Part shown: positions 19,614 to 27,492 of the stretch, one piece after another
How positions within the stretch are numbered: the first letter of the stretch is position 1
Layout: each line of letters opens with the position of its first letter
Assembly: GCA_021199255.1 (NCBI GenBank)
Contig: JAJQIK010000052.1
Location: 1-64,000 of the forward strand
Length of the DNA: 64,000 nucleotides
Direction of reading: 5' to 3'
Source of the DNA: Clostridiales bacterium
Lineage (GTDB): Bacteria > Bacillota > Clostridia > Lachnospirales > Lachnospiraceae
Notes under the pieces: model-generated
Told to the model about the DNA's origin: nothing
The model's input: the letters and a program-made list of their open reading frames with translations, nothing else
The model's database searches: none
Translations under genes and position numbers: made by a program

Positions 19614-20711
19614 CTATTCCTCCGCAGGGGAAACGCCGATAATCCTGCCGCCTCCCAGCACATAACCATCCTCATAGAATACCGCGGCCTGTCCCGGCGT
19701 AACGGCGCGCACCGGCCGGGAAAAGGTACATTTCACCCTGTCCGCCCCTGCTTTTTCAATCAGGCACTGCTCTCCCCCATGGCCATACCGGATTTTAGCC
19801 AGCACCGTTCTGGGGGCAGTCAGCTCTTCCATTCCCATATAATGAATCTGGTCGCAATACAGCGTATCCGCAAAGACCTCTTCCGCCTCCCCGATGACCA
19901 CCTCGTTGGTCTGAGGACGGATTTGCGTGACGAACACGGGATGTCCCATGGCCAGGTTTAAGCCCTTGCGCTGTCCGATGGTATAATGCGTGATCCCCAG
20001 ATGCTCGCCTAATACCCTCCCCTGCGCTGTCACGAAGCTGCCTGCCCCCGGCGCCCTGTCTCCCGCTTCTTTGTCCACAAAAGCCGCGTAGTCATGATCC
20101 GGGATAAAACAGATTTCCTGACTGTCCGGCTTATGAGCCACCGGCAGTCCCGCCTCCTCCGCGATCTTCCGGATCTCTTCCTTGGTATATTCCCCCACCG
20201 GCATCAGGGTATGGGCAAGCTGCTCCTGAGTCAGATTATACAGGGCATAGGTCTGATCCTTCTTGGCCGTTACGGAATTGCGAATGGCATATCTGCCGTT
20301 GTCCAGCCTGGCAATCCTGGCATAATGTCCCGTAGCGATATAGTCCGCGCCGATCTCCATACTTCGCTTCAGCATCGACTCCCATTTGACATAACGGTTG
20401 CACGCGATACAGGGATTGGGCGTTCTGCCCGCCAGATATTCCTCCACAAAATAATCCATAACCCGGCGTTTAAATTCCTGTTTGAAATTCATTACATAAT
20501 AAGGGATATCCAGCCGCTGCGCCACCCGTCTTGCGTCATCTACCGCGCTCAGCCCGCAGCAGCCGCCGTTTTCTTCCCGCTGCTGCCGGTCTTCTTCCTG
20601 CCAGATCTGCATGGTAACGCCTATCACGTCATAGCCCTGCTTTTTTAACAGGTAAGCTGCCACGGAGGAATCCACGCCGCCGGACATACCTACCACTACC
20701 TTTTCAGCCAT
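19614..20711 (-). CDS. mnmA: tRNA-specific 2-thiouridylase MnmA
   Basis: Inserts sulfur at C2 of the wobble uridine in tRNAs for Lys, Glu and Gln. The 365 aa protein has the PP-loop GMSGGVDSSVAAYLL, the catalytic cysteine pair in NPCIACNRYVKW and SQEICFIPD, and the C-terminal beta-barrel. AAAGGAG precedes the ATG. It is divergent from spoVB with 130 bases between them. A cysteine desulfurase partner is not in the window. Confidence 0.97.
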   Translation of the reverse strand: MAEKVVVGMSGGVDSSVAAYLLKKQGYDVIGVTMQIWQEEDRQQREENGGCCGLSAVDDARRVAQRLDIPYYVMNFKQEFKRRVMDYFVEEYLAGRTPNPCIACNRYVKWESMLKRSMEIGADYIATGHYARIARLDNGRYAIRNSVTAKKDQTYALYNLTQEQLAHTLMPVGEYTKEEIRKIAEEAGLPVAHKPDSQEICFIPDHDYAAFVDKEAGDRAPGAGSFVTAQGRVLGEHLGITHYTIGQRKGLNLAMGHPVFVTQIRPQTNEVVIGEAEEVFADTLYCDQIHYMGMEELTAPRTVLAKIRYGHGGEQCLIEKAGADRVKCTFSRPVRAVTPGQAAVFYEDGYVLGGGRIIGVSPAEE

Positions 20712-20841
20712 TCTTTATGCTCCTTTAACGTCATATCCTGTCTCCCGGAATATGATCTTATCTTTTCTTTGTCCCTGTCGGTTCTGTGCGTCTTATGCGC
20801 CGCATACACTGTAACCATATTGATTGTGGAATGGTGCATCT

Positions 20842-22236
20842 ATGAAATGGAAAAACCCGCTTGTCAGCGGAACCGTAATTCTGACTCTGACCGGACTGTT
20901 AAGCCGTTTAATCGGCTTCTTCTACCGCATTTTTCTATCCAACGTATTCGGCGCGGAGGGAATGGGAATCTACCAGCTTATTTCTCCTGTACTGGCGCTT
21001 TCCTTCGCCCTAACCGTATCCGGTATTCAGACCGCCATCTCCAAGTATGTGGCCAGCGAGACCAGCACCCGGGACTACAGGCGTTCCTTCCGCACCCTGT
21101 GGGCAGGCTTTCTGCTTGCCATGACTCTGTCTGTCCTGTGCGCCATGACTATTTATATCGGGGCAGACTGGATTGCAGTCTCGTTCCTGATGGAAGAACG
21201 CACCGCTCCCCTTCTTCGCATCATTGCCTTCTCAATCCCCATGGCTACCGTACATTCCTGTATCAACGGATATTTCTATGGAATCCGCAAAACGGCGGTT
21301 CCCGCCGTTTCCCAACTGGCGGAGCAGATTTGCCGCGTGGGTTCCGTCTATCTGATTTATTACCTCTGTCAGAAACGGCAGATGGAGCCTACGATCAGCT
21401 TTGCTGTGGTAGGGCTGGTCATCGGGGAGAGCGCCTCCATGATGGTTTCCATCCTCGCCATCTTATCCCGCGCCCACAGGCTGTTCCCCCGGCAAAGCTG
21501 TTTCTCCTGCCCTGAGCGGGAATATCCGGCTGTCCGCAGGGCACGCCTGGGCGGCCAGTACCGGCATATTATGGGACAGCTCCTGCGGCTGGCGGTTCCC
21601 CTGTCCGCCAACCGTCTGGTCATCAACGTCCTGCAAAGCATCGAATCCGTCTACATTCCGAACCGTCTGATGGCCTATGGGCTGAATAACGCGGACGCGC
21701 TGGGCGTATACGGGGTGCTGACCGGTATGAGTCTCCCCCTCATTCTGTTTCCCTCCGCCCTTACCAATTCGATCTCCGTGCTGCTGCTTCCCATTGTGTC
21801 AGAAGCCGACGCCAGCGGCAATTATCCTGCCGTCAGACGCGCCATTATGACCTCCATTCGCTGTTGCCTGCTCCTGGGCTTTGGGTGTACGGCGCTCTTC
21901 CTGCTCTCAGGGCGGACGGCAGGACGCCTTCTATTCCATTCGGAGCTGGCGGGCAGCTTTATTCTGACGCTCAGCTTTATGTGCCCCTTCCTGTACATAG
22001 CAAGTACGCTGGGCAGTATTCTAAACGGTCTGGGCAAAACAACGCAGACCTTCTGCTACAGCGTAATCAGCCTGCTGTTCCGGCTGCTGTTTGTGTTCTT
22101 CGCCATTCCCGTCTATGGGATCAAAGGCTATCTCTGGGGTATGCTGGCAAGCCAACTGTTACAGACGCTGTTATGCACCGTATCCGCGCTGCATATCACC
22201 CGTAAGACTTGCGGTTCTGTAAACAATATACTATAA
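20842..22236 (+). CDS. spoVB: Stage V sporulation protein B-type flippase
   Basis: Polytopic MOP/MATE-like membrane protein of the SpoVB group, which in Bacillus is needed for spore cortex synthesis, presumably by flipping lipid-linked peptidoglycan precursors. About 464 aa with roughly 12-14 hydrophobic segments and the N-terminal LTGLLSRLIGFFYRIFLS followed by FGAEGMGIYQLI. The ATG at 20842 is chosen; an in-frame TTG six codons earlier lacks a ribosome site. A CATACACT sequence at 20803-20810 resembles a sigma-E -10 element, but no fitting -35 is seen. Confidence 0.88.
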   Translation: MKWKNPLVSGTVILTLTGLLSRLIGFFYRIFLSNVFGAEGMGIYQLISPVLALSFALTVSGIQTAISKYVASETSTRDYRRSFRTLWAGFLLAMTLSVLCAMTIYIGADWIAVSFLMEERTAPLLRIIAFSIPMATVHSCINGYFYGIRKTAVPAVSQLAEQICRVGSVYLIYYLCQKRQMEPTISFAVVGLVIGESASMMVSILAILSRAHRLFPRQSCFSCPEREYPAVRRARLGGQYRHIMGQLLRLAVPLSANRLVINVLQSIESVYIPNRLMAYGLNNADALGVYGVLTGMSLPLILFPSALTNSISVLLLPIVSEADASGNYPAVRRAIMTSIRCCLLLGFGCTALFLLSGRTAGRLLFHSELAGSFILTLSFMCPFLYIASTLGSILNGLGKTTQTFCYSVISLLFRLLFVFFAIPVYGIKGYLWGMLASQLLQTLLCTVSALHITRKTCGSVNNIL

Positions 22237-22344
22237 TATAGGTGTTTTTGCCAGAACAAATATGAAGGCGGTTGCGAAACTCACGATTGGTTTTGAAATT
22301 GCGCAAATCCTATAAACAACTATACGCTAAGAGGAGAAAATGTA

Positions 22345-23373
22345 ATGTCTTTTCATTTTGTAACAACACTTCCCACACCGGAAGAAATCAGAAAACAATT
22401 CCCTGTACCGGCACGCCTTGCCGAGATCAAAAAACGGCGCGACGCTGAGATTAAAGACGTCATTACCGGCAAGAGCAATAAATTTCTGGTAATCATAGGC
22501 CCTTGCTCGGCGGATAACGAGGACGCCGTATGCGACTATGTGAACCGCCTCGCCAAGGTCAATGAAAAAGTAAAGGACAAGCTGATTCTGATTCCCCGAA
22601 TCTATACCAACAAGCCGCGCACGACAGGAGAAGGCTACAAGGGCATCGTCAGCCAGCCCGATCCTGAGAAAAAGCCTGATTTTACCGCCGGTCTGATTGC
22701 CATGCGTAAAATGCATATTCACGCCATCGAAGAATCAGAGCTGACCGCCGCCGACGAAATGCTCTATCCTGACAACTGGGGATATGTGGAGGATATCTTA
22801 TCCTATGTGGCCATCGGAGCCCGTTCCGTAGAGGATCAGCAGCACCGTATGACCGTCAGCGGCTTTGATGTGCCCGCCGGTATGAAGAATCCTACCAGCG
22901 GCGCCCTTTCCGTCATGCTCAATTCCATCTACGCGGCGCAGCATAAACATTCCTTTATTTACAGAGGCTGTGAAGTAGAAACGAACGGCAACCCCCTTGC
23001 CCACGCCGTCGTCCGCGGCTCCGTCAATAAACACGGGCGCAGCCTGCCCAACTATCATTATGAAGACCTCTCTACCTTGTATGAGCTTTATCAGGGTTAT
23101 GATTTACAGAACCCCGCCTGCATCATTGACGCCAACCACAATAATTCCAACAAGCAGTTCGAGCAGCAGATCCGTATTGTCAAGGAGGTCATGCACAGCC
23201 GCAGGCTGAACCGGGACATCCACAGTCTGGTCAAGGGCGTTATGATTGAAAGCTATCTTGTGGAAGGCTGCCAGAAAATCGGCGAAGGCGTCTATGGGAA
23301 ATCCATCACAGATCCCTGTCTGGGCTGGGAAGCCTCCGAACAGTTAATCTATGATATTGCAGAATATGAATAA
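22345..23373 (+). CDS. 3-deoxy-7-phosphoheptulonate (DAHP) synthase, AroFGH class
   Basis: First step of the shikimate pathway: phosphoenolpyruvate plus erythrose 4-phosphate to DAHP. The 342 aa length and motifs (IIGPCSADNEDAV, RIYTNKPRTTGEGYKGI, DANHNNSNKQ) place it in the type I class. Which aromatic amino acid inhibits it cannot be read from sequence by eye. GAGGAG lies eight bases before the ATG. The ATG overlaps a start-stop pair (ATGTAATG) at 22340-22347. A plausible promoter is TTGGTT, 18 bases, TATAAA upstream. It converges on xerD with two bases between stops. Confidence 0.95.
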   Translation: MSFHFVTTLPTPEEIRKQFPVPARLAEIKKRRDAEIKDVITGKSNKFLVIIGPCSADNEDAVCDYVNRLAKVNEKVKDKLILIPRIYTNKPRTTGEGYKGIVSQPDPEKKPDFTAGLIAMRKMHIHAIEESELTAADEMLYPDNWGYVEDILSYVAIGARSVEDQQHRMTVSGFDVPAGMKNPTSGALSVMLNSIYAAQHKHSFIYRGCEVETNGNPLAHAVVRGSVNKHGRSLPNYHYEDLSTLYELYQGYDLQNPACIIDANHNNSNKQFEQQIRIVKEVMHSRRLNRDIHSLVKGVMIESYLVEGCQKIGEGVYGKSITDPCLGWEASEQLIYDIAEYE

Positions 23374-23375
23374 GC

Positions 23376-24260
23376 TCACCCTCGCGGATGAGCTTTCGCG
23401 TATACCTCTCGAATATGATTGTGGTTCAAATTGGCGTAAATCTGCGTCGTGGAAATATCGGAATGTCCCAGCATTTCCTGTACGCTCCTAAGATCCGCGC
23501 CGTTTTCTACCAGATGAGCCGCAAAGGAATGTCGCAGCGTATGGGGCGTGATATCCGCCTTGATATCCGCTTTTCTGGCATAGTATTTAATCAGTTTCCA
23601 GAATCCCTGACGGCTCATGGGCTGTCCGGAGCAGTTGACAAATAATACGTCCGACGTTTTATTCTCCAGCATTTCCTCTCTGATCCCGTTTAAATATCTT
23701 GCCAGGGCATACTTCGCCGCCGCCCCGAAGGGAATCATTCTTTCTTTATTGCGATCCCTGCATAACAGGAAGCTCATCTGCATATTGATATCGGAGAGCT
23801 TTAATGTAATCAGCTCCGTTACCCGAATCCCCGTAGCGTACAAAAGCTCCAGCATGGCTTTGTCCCGGATTTCCTTAGGGCTGTCCCCGGAAGGCTGCTC
23901 CAAAAGCCTGACGACTTCATCAGGAGACATAATCGCCGGAATCTTCTTCGTAATCTTCGGCGCCTTAAGCGGCTCGGCAATATCCTCCGCCACAAGCCCC
24001 TCCTGCACCATATAATGATAAAACGCTTTCAGGGACGCAATATTTCTGGAGACAGTGGCCGCCGCGAAATGATTGTCCTCCAAATATTTCACATAATCGC
24101 TTAAGTCTCCGTCAGACACATCCTTCGTCTCAGTAATCCCCCGAGCCGCCATAAAATGCTCCACTTTCTCCAAATCCCTTTTATAAGATAGTTCTGTATT
24201 ACGGGAGGTGTTTTTGACATTATGTAAATATAGAATAAACGCACTGATCTCTTTTTCCAT
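23376..24260 (-). CDS. xerD: Tyrosine recombinase XerD
   Basis: Site-specific recombinase that resolves chromosome dimers at dif. About 294 aa: SAM-like N-terminal domain (residues 1-85) and catalytic domain with the arginine in ATGIRVTELI, the box HTLRHSFAAHLVENGADLR, LGH and the nucleophile Tyr in TTQIYANLNHNH. The start at 24258-24260 follows GGAAGGA at a rather long 12-base spacing. It lies downstream of spoIIM and the NUDIX gene, an arrangement shared with other Firmicutes, which argues for a chromosomal XerD rather than an integrase. Confidence 0.92.
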   Translation of the reverse strand: MEKEISAFILYLHNVKNTSRNTELSYKRDLEKVEHFMAARGITETKDVSDGDLSDYVKYLEDNHFAAATVSRNIASLKAFYHYMVQEGLVAEDIAEPLKAPKITKKIPAIMSPDEVVRLLEQPSGDSPKEIRDKAMLELLYATGIRVTELITLKLSDINMQMSFLLCRDRNKERMIPFGAAAKYALARYLNGIREEMLENKTSDVLFVNCSGQPMSRQGFWKLIKYYARKADIKADITPHTLRHSFAAHLVENGADLRSVQEMLGHSDISTTQIYANLNHNHIREVYAKAHPRG

Positions 24261-24322
24261 AGAATGAGAAAATCCTTCCCTGCAATTAATCTTTATGTAA
24301 ATCAAACGACCGTACGCCTATC

Positions 24323-24351
24323 ATTATAATCAGAATTTTTCAGAAAAGCAA
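24323..24351 (-). promoter_or_regulatory. Sigma-A promoter of xerD
   Basis: Minus strand -35 TTGCTT (24346-24351), 17-base spacer, -10 TATAAT (24323-24328), about 60 bases before the start codon. Confidence 0.7.
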
Positions 24352-24470
24352 ATAGATTTTTCCCCGATTTTACGGGCATTTCAGCGATCTCAAAAAGAAA
24401 GCACAACATATCGCCGGAATTATTATTTATGTCTACTATATCTTGGTAATAAACGCATGAAAAAATTTTT

Positions 24471-25076
24471 TCAAAAGATAGTTAACACCAAATGTAATAC
24501 TTTTGGGTTTACATAACTTTCTAGCAGGCAGCCAATTATGACAACTATCATAATGCCACCCATCTGAACAGCTTTTTTCAGGTAAAACTGCCTGCTGTAT
24601 TTCTCCAGACTGTCCATATAAGCGCCCTTGGCATACAGAACCCTGTGAATACCCGCCGCCCATAAGAAAAGCGCCAGATATCCGGGAATCAATAAAATAC
24701 CCTGGGGAAAAATACCCGCCATCATCAAAATCAGCCCTCTGATACCATAGCGAATCACCGCCACGGATACCAGGCAGCCTGCCGCAAGCCCCATATAACA
24801 GATATAACAGCATATGGCCGATATCCCGAACATCGTAGTGGCCAACAGGCTCAGCATACACAGCGTGGACAGCCTGTGCTTAAGAATATAGCCAAACAAT
24901 TTCCCACCTTCCAGCGTGCTGGTCTCCAGCTTTTCCATCATCCCGATTCCCAACAATCCGCTTTCCCCAATCCATGCGTCATGTCCCATATTAACAATCA
25001 GGATTCCGATAAACAATCCCAGCATAAACAAATACAACATATAATAACACTTTTTGGTAAAGGACTGATTAGGCAC
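24471..25076 (-). CDS. spoIIM: Stage II sporulation protein M
   Basis: Membrane component of the SpoIIDMP machine that drives septal peptidoglycan hydrolysis and engulfment in sporulation. About 201 aa, five hydrophobic segments, the glycine-rich FPQGILLIPGYL region, and the C-terminal LLESYVNPKVL that is characteristic of SpoIIM. The start is GTG at 25074-25076, supported by GGAAGGAG five bases upstream. A run of eight C residues (minus strand) and a hairpin lie in its leader. Confidence 0.88.
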   Translation of the reverse strand: MPNQSFTKKCYYMLYLFMLGLFIGILIVNMGHDAWIGESGLLGIGMMEKLETSTLEGGKLFGYILKHRLSTLCMLSLLATTMFGISAICCYICYMGLAAGCLVSVAVIRYGIRGLILMMAGIFPQGILLIPGYLALFLWAAGIHRVLYAKGAYMDSLEKYSRQFYLKKAVQMGGIMIVVIIGCLLESYVNPKVLHLVLTIF

Positions 25077-25116
25077 CGCTGCTCCTTCCGTTTCCAGTTC
25101 ATTGATTATTCCGCCA

Positions 25117-25124
25117 GGGGGGGG
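25117..25124 (-). repeat. Homopolymer tract of eight C (G on plus strand) upstream of spoIIM
   Basis: Eight identical bases about 40 bases before the spoIIM GTG start, next to a hairpin of the form GCAGTACAG / CTGCACTGC with one mismatch. Such tracts are prone to length change, but this one is outside a reading frame, so any effect would be on promoter or leader spacing. Confidence 0.6.
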
Positions 25125-25210
25125 ACGCAGTGCAGGCCGGAGGCGGTCTGTACTGCACTATATATATGCCGAAAACGGACAACGCATACCTGTTTTCAGA
25201 ATATCATAAG

Positions 25211-25248
25211 ACAAAATCTCCCGAACGCCGCAAGGAACGTTCGGGAGA
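25211..25248 (-). terminator. Rho-independent terminator after the NUDIX gene
   Basis: Minus strand TCTCCCGAACG pairs perfectly with CGTTCGGGAGA, followed by TTTTG. It separates the NUDIX gene from spoIIM. Confidence 0.85.
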
Positions 25249-25252
25249 AGGA

Positions 25253-25789
25253 TTACCTGCCATATTTATGCTGATATGCCAGAAGCGCGGACACCGTCTT
25301 ACTGTCCTGAATGGTACAATCATATATCATGCGAATCAATTCATCAAGCTCATAGCTTTCCACAGCCAGAAATTCATCTTCATCCAGGTGCTGTTGGGCA
25401 GGGCTTAAATCAGTGGCCACATAGACGTCGATTTTCTCATTGCAAAATGCCACCGTGGTACGAAGCGAAAGAAGAAGCTCCAGCTTGCCCGCCCTGTAAC
25501 CAGTTTCCTCTTCCAGCTCTCTGGCAGCCGCAATATCGGTGGGTTCTTCAACGCTATTGAGGCCGCCCGCCGGAATTTCCAGCGTTTCTCTGTCCAGCGC
25601 GTTGCGGTACTGCCTGACCATCAACAGCCTTCCGTCGTCTTTTACCGCTATGACCGCCGCCGCTCCCTTATGCTGTATAAAATCCCATACGGCGGTACGT
25701 CCATTGGGAATCTTAACCGTATCCTGATAATAATCTATGATAGCGCCCTTGTGCACCAGTTTTCTATCTATCCGTTCATATTTCTCCAT
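25253..25789 (-). CDS. nudF: NUDIX hydrolase, ADP-ribose pyrophosphatase type
   Basis: Hydrolyses ADP-ribose or similar nucleoside diphosphate compounds. About 178 aa with a full NUDIX box: GGLNSVEEPTDIAAARELEEETGY contains the required G-x5-E and REXXEE residues. The ATG at 25787-25789 has AGGAG close by and AAAGGAG 11 bases upstream; an ATG nine codons earlier (25816) is possible. In Firmicutes nudF, spoIIM and xerD are often neighbours, as here. Exact substrate is inferred from the family. Confidence 0.88.
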   Translation of the reverse strand: MEKYERIDRKLVHKGAIIDYYQDTVKIPNGRTAVWDFIQHKGAAAVIAVKDDGRLLMVRQYRNALDRETLEIPAGGLNSVEEPTDIAAARELEEETGYRAGKLELLLSLRTTVAFCNEKIDVYVATDLSPAQQHLDEDEFLAVESYELDELIRMIYDCTIQDSKTVSALLAYQHKYGR

Positions 25790-25842
25790 CTTCTCCTCAG
25801 CTCCTTTCTCCGCCATGATATCAGGCCATTGGGAAAACCTGC

Positions 25843-27159
25843 TCATGATGCCGTATACGTTGGGCAAATGCCATCGCCGACTGCCAGCAGCTTCTCTACG
25901 CTGACCAGCTTCACGCATAAGACAAACAGATCCGTAGCCTCCGCCATTTCCTCCGGGGTAGGGTAAGAAGGCGCAATACGGATATTACTGTCTTTTGGAT
26001 CCCTGCCATAAGGGAACGTAGCGCCCGCGCCGGTTAAAACAACCCCCGCCTCTTTGCACTTCGCCACAATCGCTCTGGCACAGCCCTCCATTGCCTCAAA
26101 GGAAATAAAGTAGCCGCCCTTAGGTCTGCTCCAGGAACCGATTTCCAGCCCCTTCAGCTCCTGATCCAGCACGTCCAGAACCGCCTCAAACTTCGGCCGC
26201 ATAATATCAGCATGTTTTTTCATATGCGCAAGCATGCCGTTCAGATCCTTGAAATACCTTACATGACGCAACTGATTCACCTTGTCGTACCCGATGGTCT
26301 GTATCGTCATGGTTTTCTTAGCCTCCTCCAGATTTGCCTTAGATGAGGCAAAAGCGGAAATTCCGGCGCCTGCGAAGCTGACCTTGGAGGTAGAACAAAA
26401 TTCATACACCATATCCGGACGGCCGGCTTTTTCACATTCGCTTAAAATTTCCAATATCTGATCCTGCTGATCCTCATACAAATGGTGAATGACATAAGCA
26501 TTATCCCAATAAATACGGAAATCCTCAGCCGCCGGCTTCAATGCGGCAAATCTTCTCACCGTCTCGTCAGAATAAGAAATCCCCTGAGGATTGGAATATT
26601 TCGGAACACACCAGATACCTTTGACAGCGGGATCTTCCGATACATACTTCTCTACCAGATCCATATCCGGCCCCGTAGGCGTCATGGGAATCGTAATCAT
26701 TTCAATGCCAAAAGACTCCGTAATCTTAAAATGCCTGTCATATCCCGGCGCCGGGCATAAAAATTTAACCTGATCCAGCTTACACCACGGAGTAGAGCCC
26801 AGTACGCCGTGAAGCATGGCACGCGCCACCGTATCGTACATAATCGTCAAACTTGCGTTGCCGTATACAATTACATTCTCCGCCGGAACGCCCATCATCT
26901 CACCCATCAGCCTTTTGGCCTCCGGAATACCATCCAGCAAACCGTAATTTCTCGTATCGACGCCTGACTCTGTCTTCATGTCAGATTCAGCATCCAGAAC
27001 ATTCATAATATCCATGGCCATATCGAGCTGTGCCGGCGTGGGCTTTCCTCTGGACATATCCAGCTTCAGACCCTTTCCCTTTGCATCTTCAAACTGCCTT
27101 TCTAATTCGGCTTTCAACGATGTGAGTTCTTCCCTGTTCATCTCTTTGTATGGTTTCAT
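25843..27159 (-). CDS. PLP-dependent aminotransferase, class Ic aspartate aminotransferase-like
   Basis: Fold-type I aminotransferase of the group related to the Corynebacterium class Ic aspartate aminotransferase (PF12897 type), about 438 aa. Motifs: SRGKPTPAQLDMAM near the start, YGNASLTIMYDTVARAM, the PLP-contacting WDNAYVIHHL, and the Schiff-base lysine in STSKVSFAGAGISAF. It likely transfers the amino group of aspartate, but substrate range is not readable by eye. ATG at 27157-27159 is favoured because GGAG is six bases upstream; the ATG four codons earlier has no site. A structured leader of about 170 bases precedes it. Confidence 0.9.
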   Translation of the reverse strand: MKPYKEMNREELTSLKAELERQFEDAKGKGLKLDMSRGKPTPAQLDMAMDIMNVLDAESDMKTESGVDTRNYGLLDGIPEAKRLMGEMMGVPAENVIVYGNASLTIMYDTVARAMLHGVLGSTPWCKLDQVKFLCPAPGYDRHFKITESFGIEMITIPMTPTGPDMDLVEKYVSEDPAVKGIWCVPKYSNPQGISYSDETVRRFAALKPAAEDFRIYWDNAYVIHHLYEDQQDQILEILSECEKAGRPDMVYEFCSTSKVSFAGAGISAFASSKANLEEAKKTMTIQTIGYDKVNQLRHVRYFKDLNGMLAHMKKHADIMRPKFEAVLDVLDQELKGLEIGSWSRPKGGYFISFEAMEGCARAIVAKCKEAGVVLTGAGATFPYGRDPKDSNIRIAPSYPTPEEMAEATDLFVLCVKLVSVEKLLAVGDGICPTYTAS

Positions 27160-27172
27160 CTTTTTCTCCATT

Positions 27173-27304
27173 CCGAAGCGTTTACGCTGGGGATTGCGGG
27201 CAAAATTCCAGATTCTGCCCTGTAATCAACAGAATTTGTGACGCTTCGGCACAAATTCCTGATAGAATCAATTATTCGTCAAAAAATTGATTCAGCCTTC
27301 TATC
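27173..27304 (-). promoter_or_regulatory. Structured 5' leader of the aminotransferase gene, candidate cis-regulatory RNA
   Basis: Read on the minus strand: first a hairpin GAATCAATT / AATTGATTC (27285-27293 with 27265-27273), extended by GATA/TATC at 27301-27304 and 27261-27264. Then GAATTTGTG (27250-27258) pairs perfectly with CACAAATTC (27232-27240), with the nine-base loop CCGAAGCGT (27241-27249). That whole loop is complementary to ACGCTTCGG at 27173-27181, a few bases before the GGAG ribosome site. Between them lies a nine-pair hairpin GGGCAGAAT / ATTTTGCCC. The arrangement permits a pseudoknot, as in riboswitches that control translation. I cannot match it to a named class. Confidence 0.6.
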
Positions 27305-27320
27305 CCACACGTATTGAATA

Positions 27321-27332
27321 ATTGTATACAAT
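27321..27332. promoter_or_regulatory. Palindrome ATTGTATACAAT downstream of the aminotransferase promoter
   Basis: Perfect 12-bp palindrome about 10-20 bases downstream of the predicted transcription start. It resembles GntR-family half-site arrangements, but no regulator gene of that family is adjacent. Confidence 0.4.
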
Positions 27333-27347
27333 CATACACTGCTAACT

Positions 27348-27376
27348 ATTCTACTACAGTTTTTATCATTTCACAA
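27348..27376 (-). promoter_or_regulatory. Sigma-A promoter of the aminotransferase gene
   Basis: Minus strand -35 TTGTGA (27371-27376), 17-base spacer, -10 TAGAAT (27348-27353). With the start codon at 27159 this gives a leader of about 180 bases. The remaining stretch to 27454 is AT-rich and shows nothing. Confidence 0.65.
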
Positions 27377-27454
27377 GTATGAAGATAAGATAATTTTCAA
27401 AGAAAATCCTCTCTCCTTATGGTAAATATGTACAGAATAAGATTTCCACGTATT

Positions 27455-27488
27455 AAAAAAGCTCCATAGATTTCTCTATAGAGCTTTT
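27455..27488 (-). terminator. Rho-independent terminator after rny
   Basis: Minus strand AGCTCTATAGA pairs with TCTATGGAGCT around GAAA, followed by TTTTTT. Confidence 0.9.
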
Positions 27489-27492
27489 CCTA

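Noticed and set aside
20803-20810. CATACACT as a sigma-E -10 for spoVB
   Set aside because: The -10 form fits, but no acceptable -35 is present at the required distance, so I did not list it as a promoter.
20769-21515. A 248-codon frame overlapping spoVB in another frame
   Set aside because: Arg/His/Pro-rich, no family features, and spoVB in the other frame is well supported.
24436-24861. A 141-codon frame overlapping spoIIM on the same strand
   Set aside because: Gly/Tyr-rich shadow; spoIIM has clear membrane segments, the NP motif and a ribosome site.
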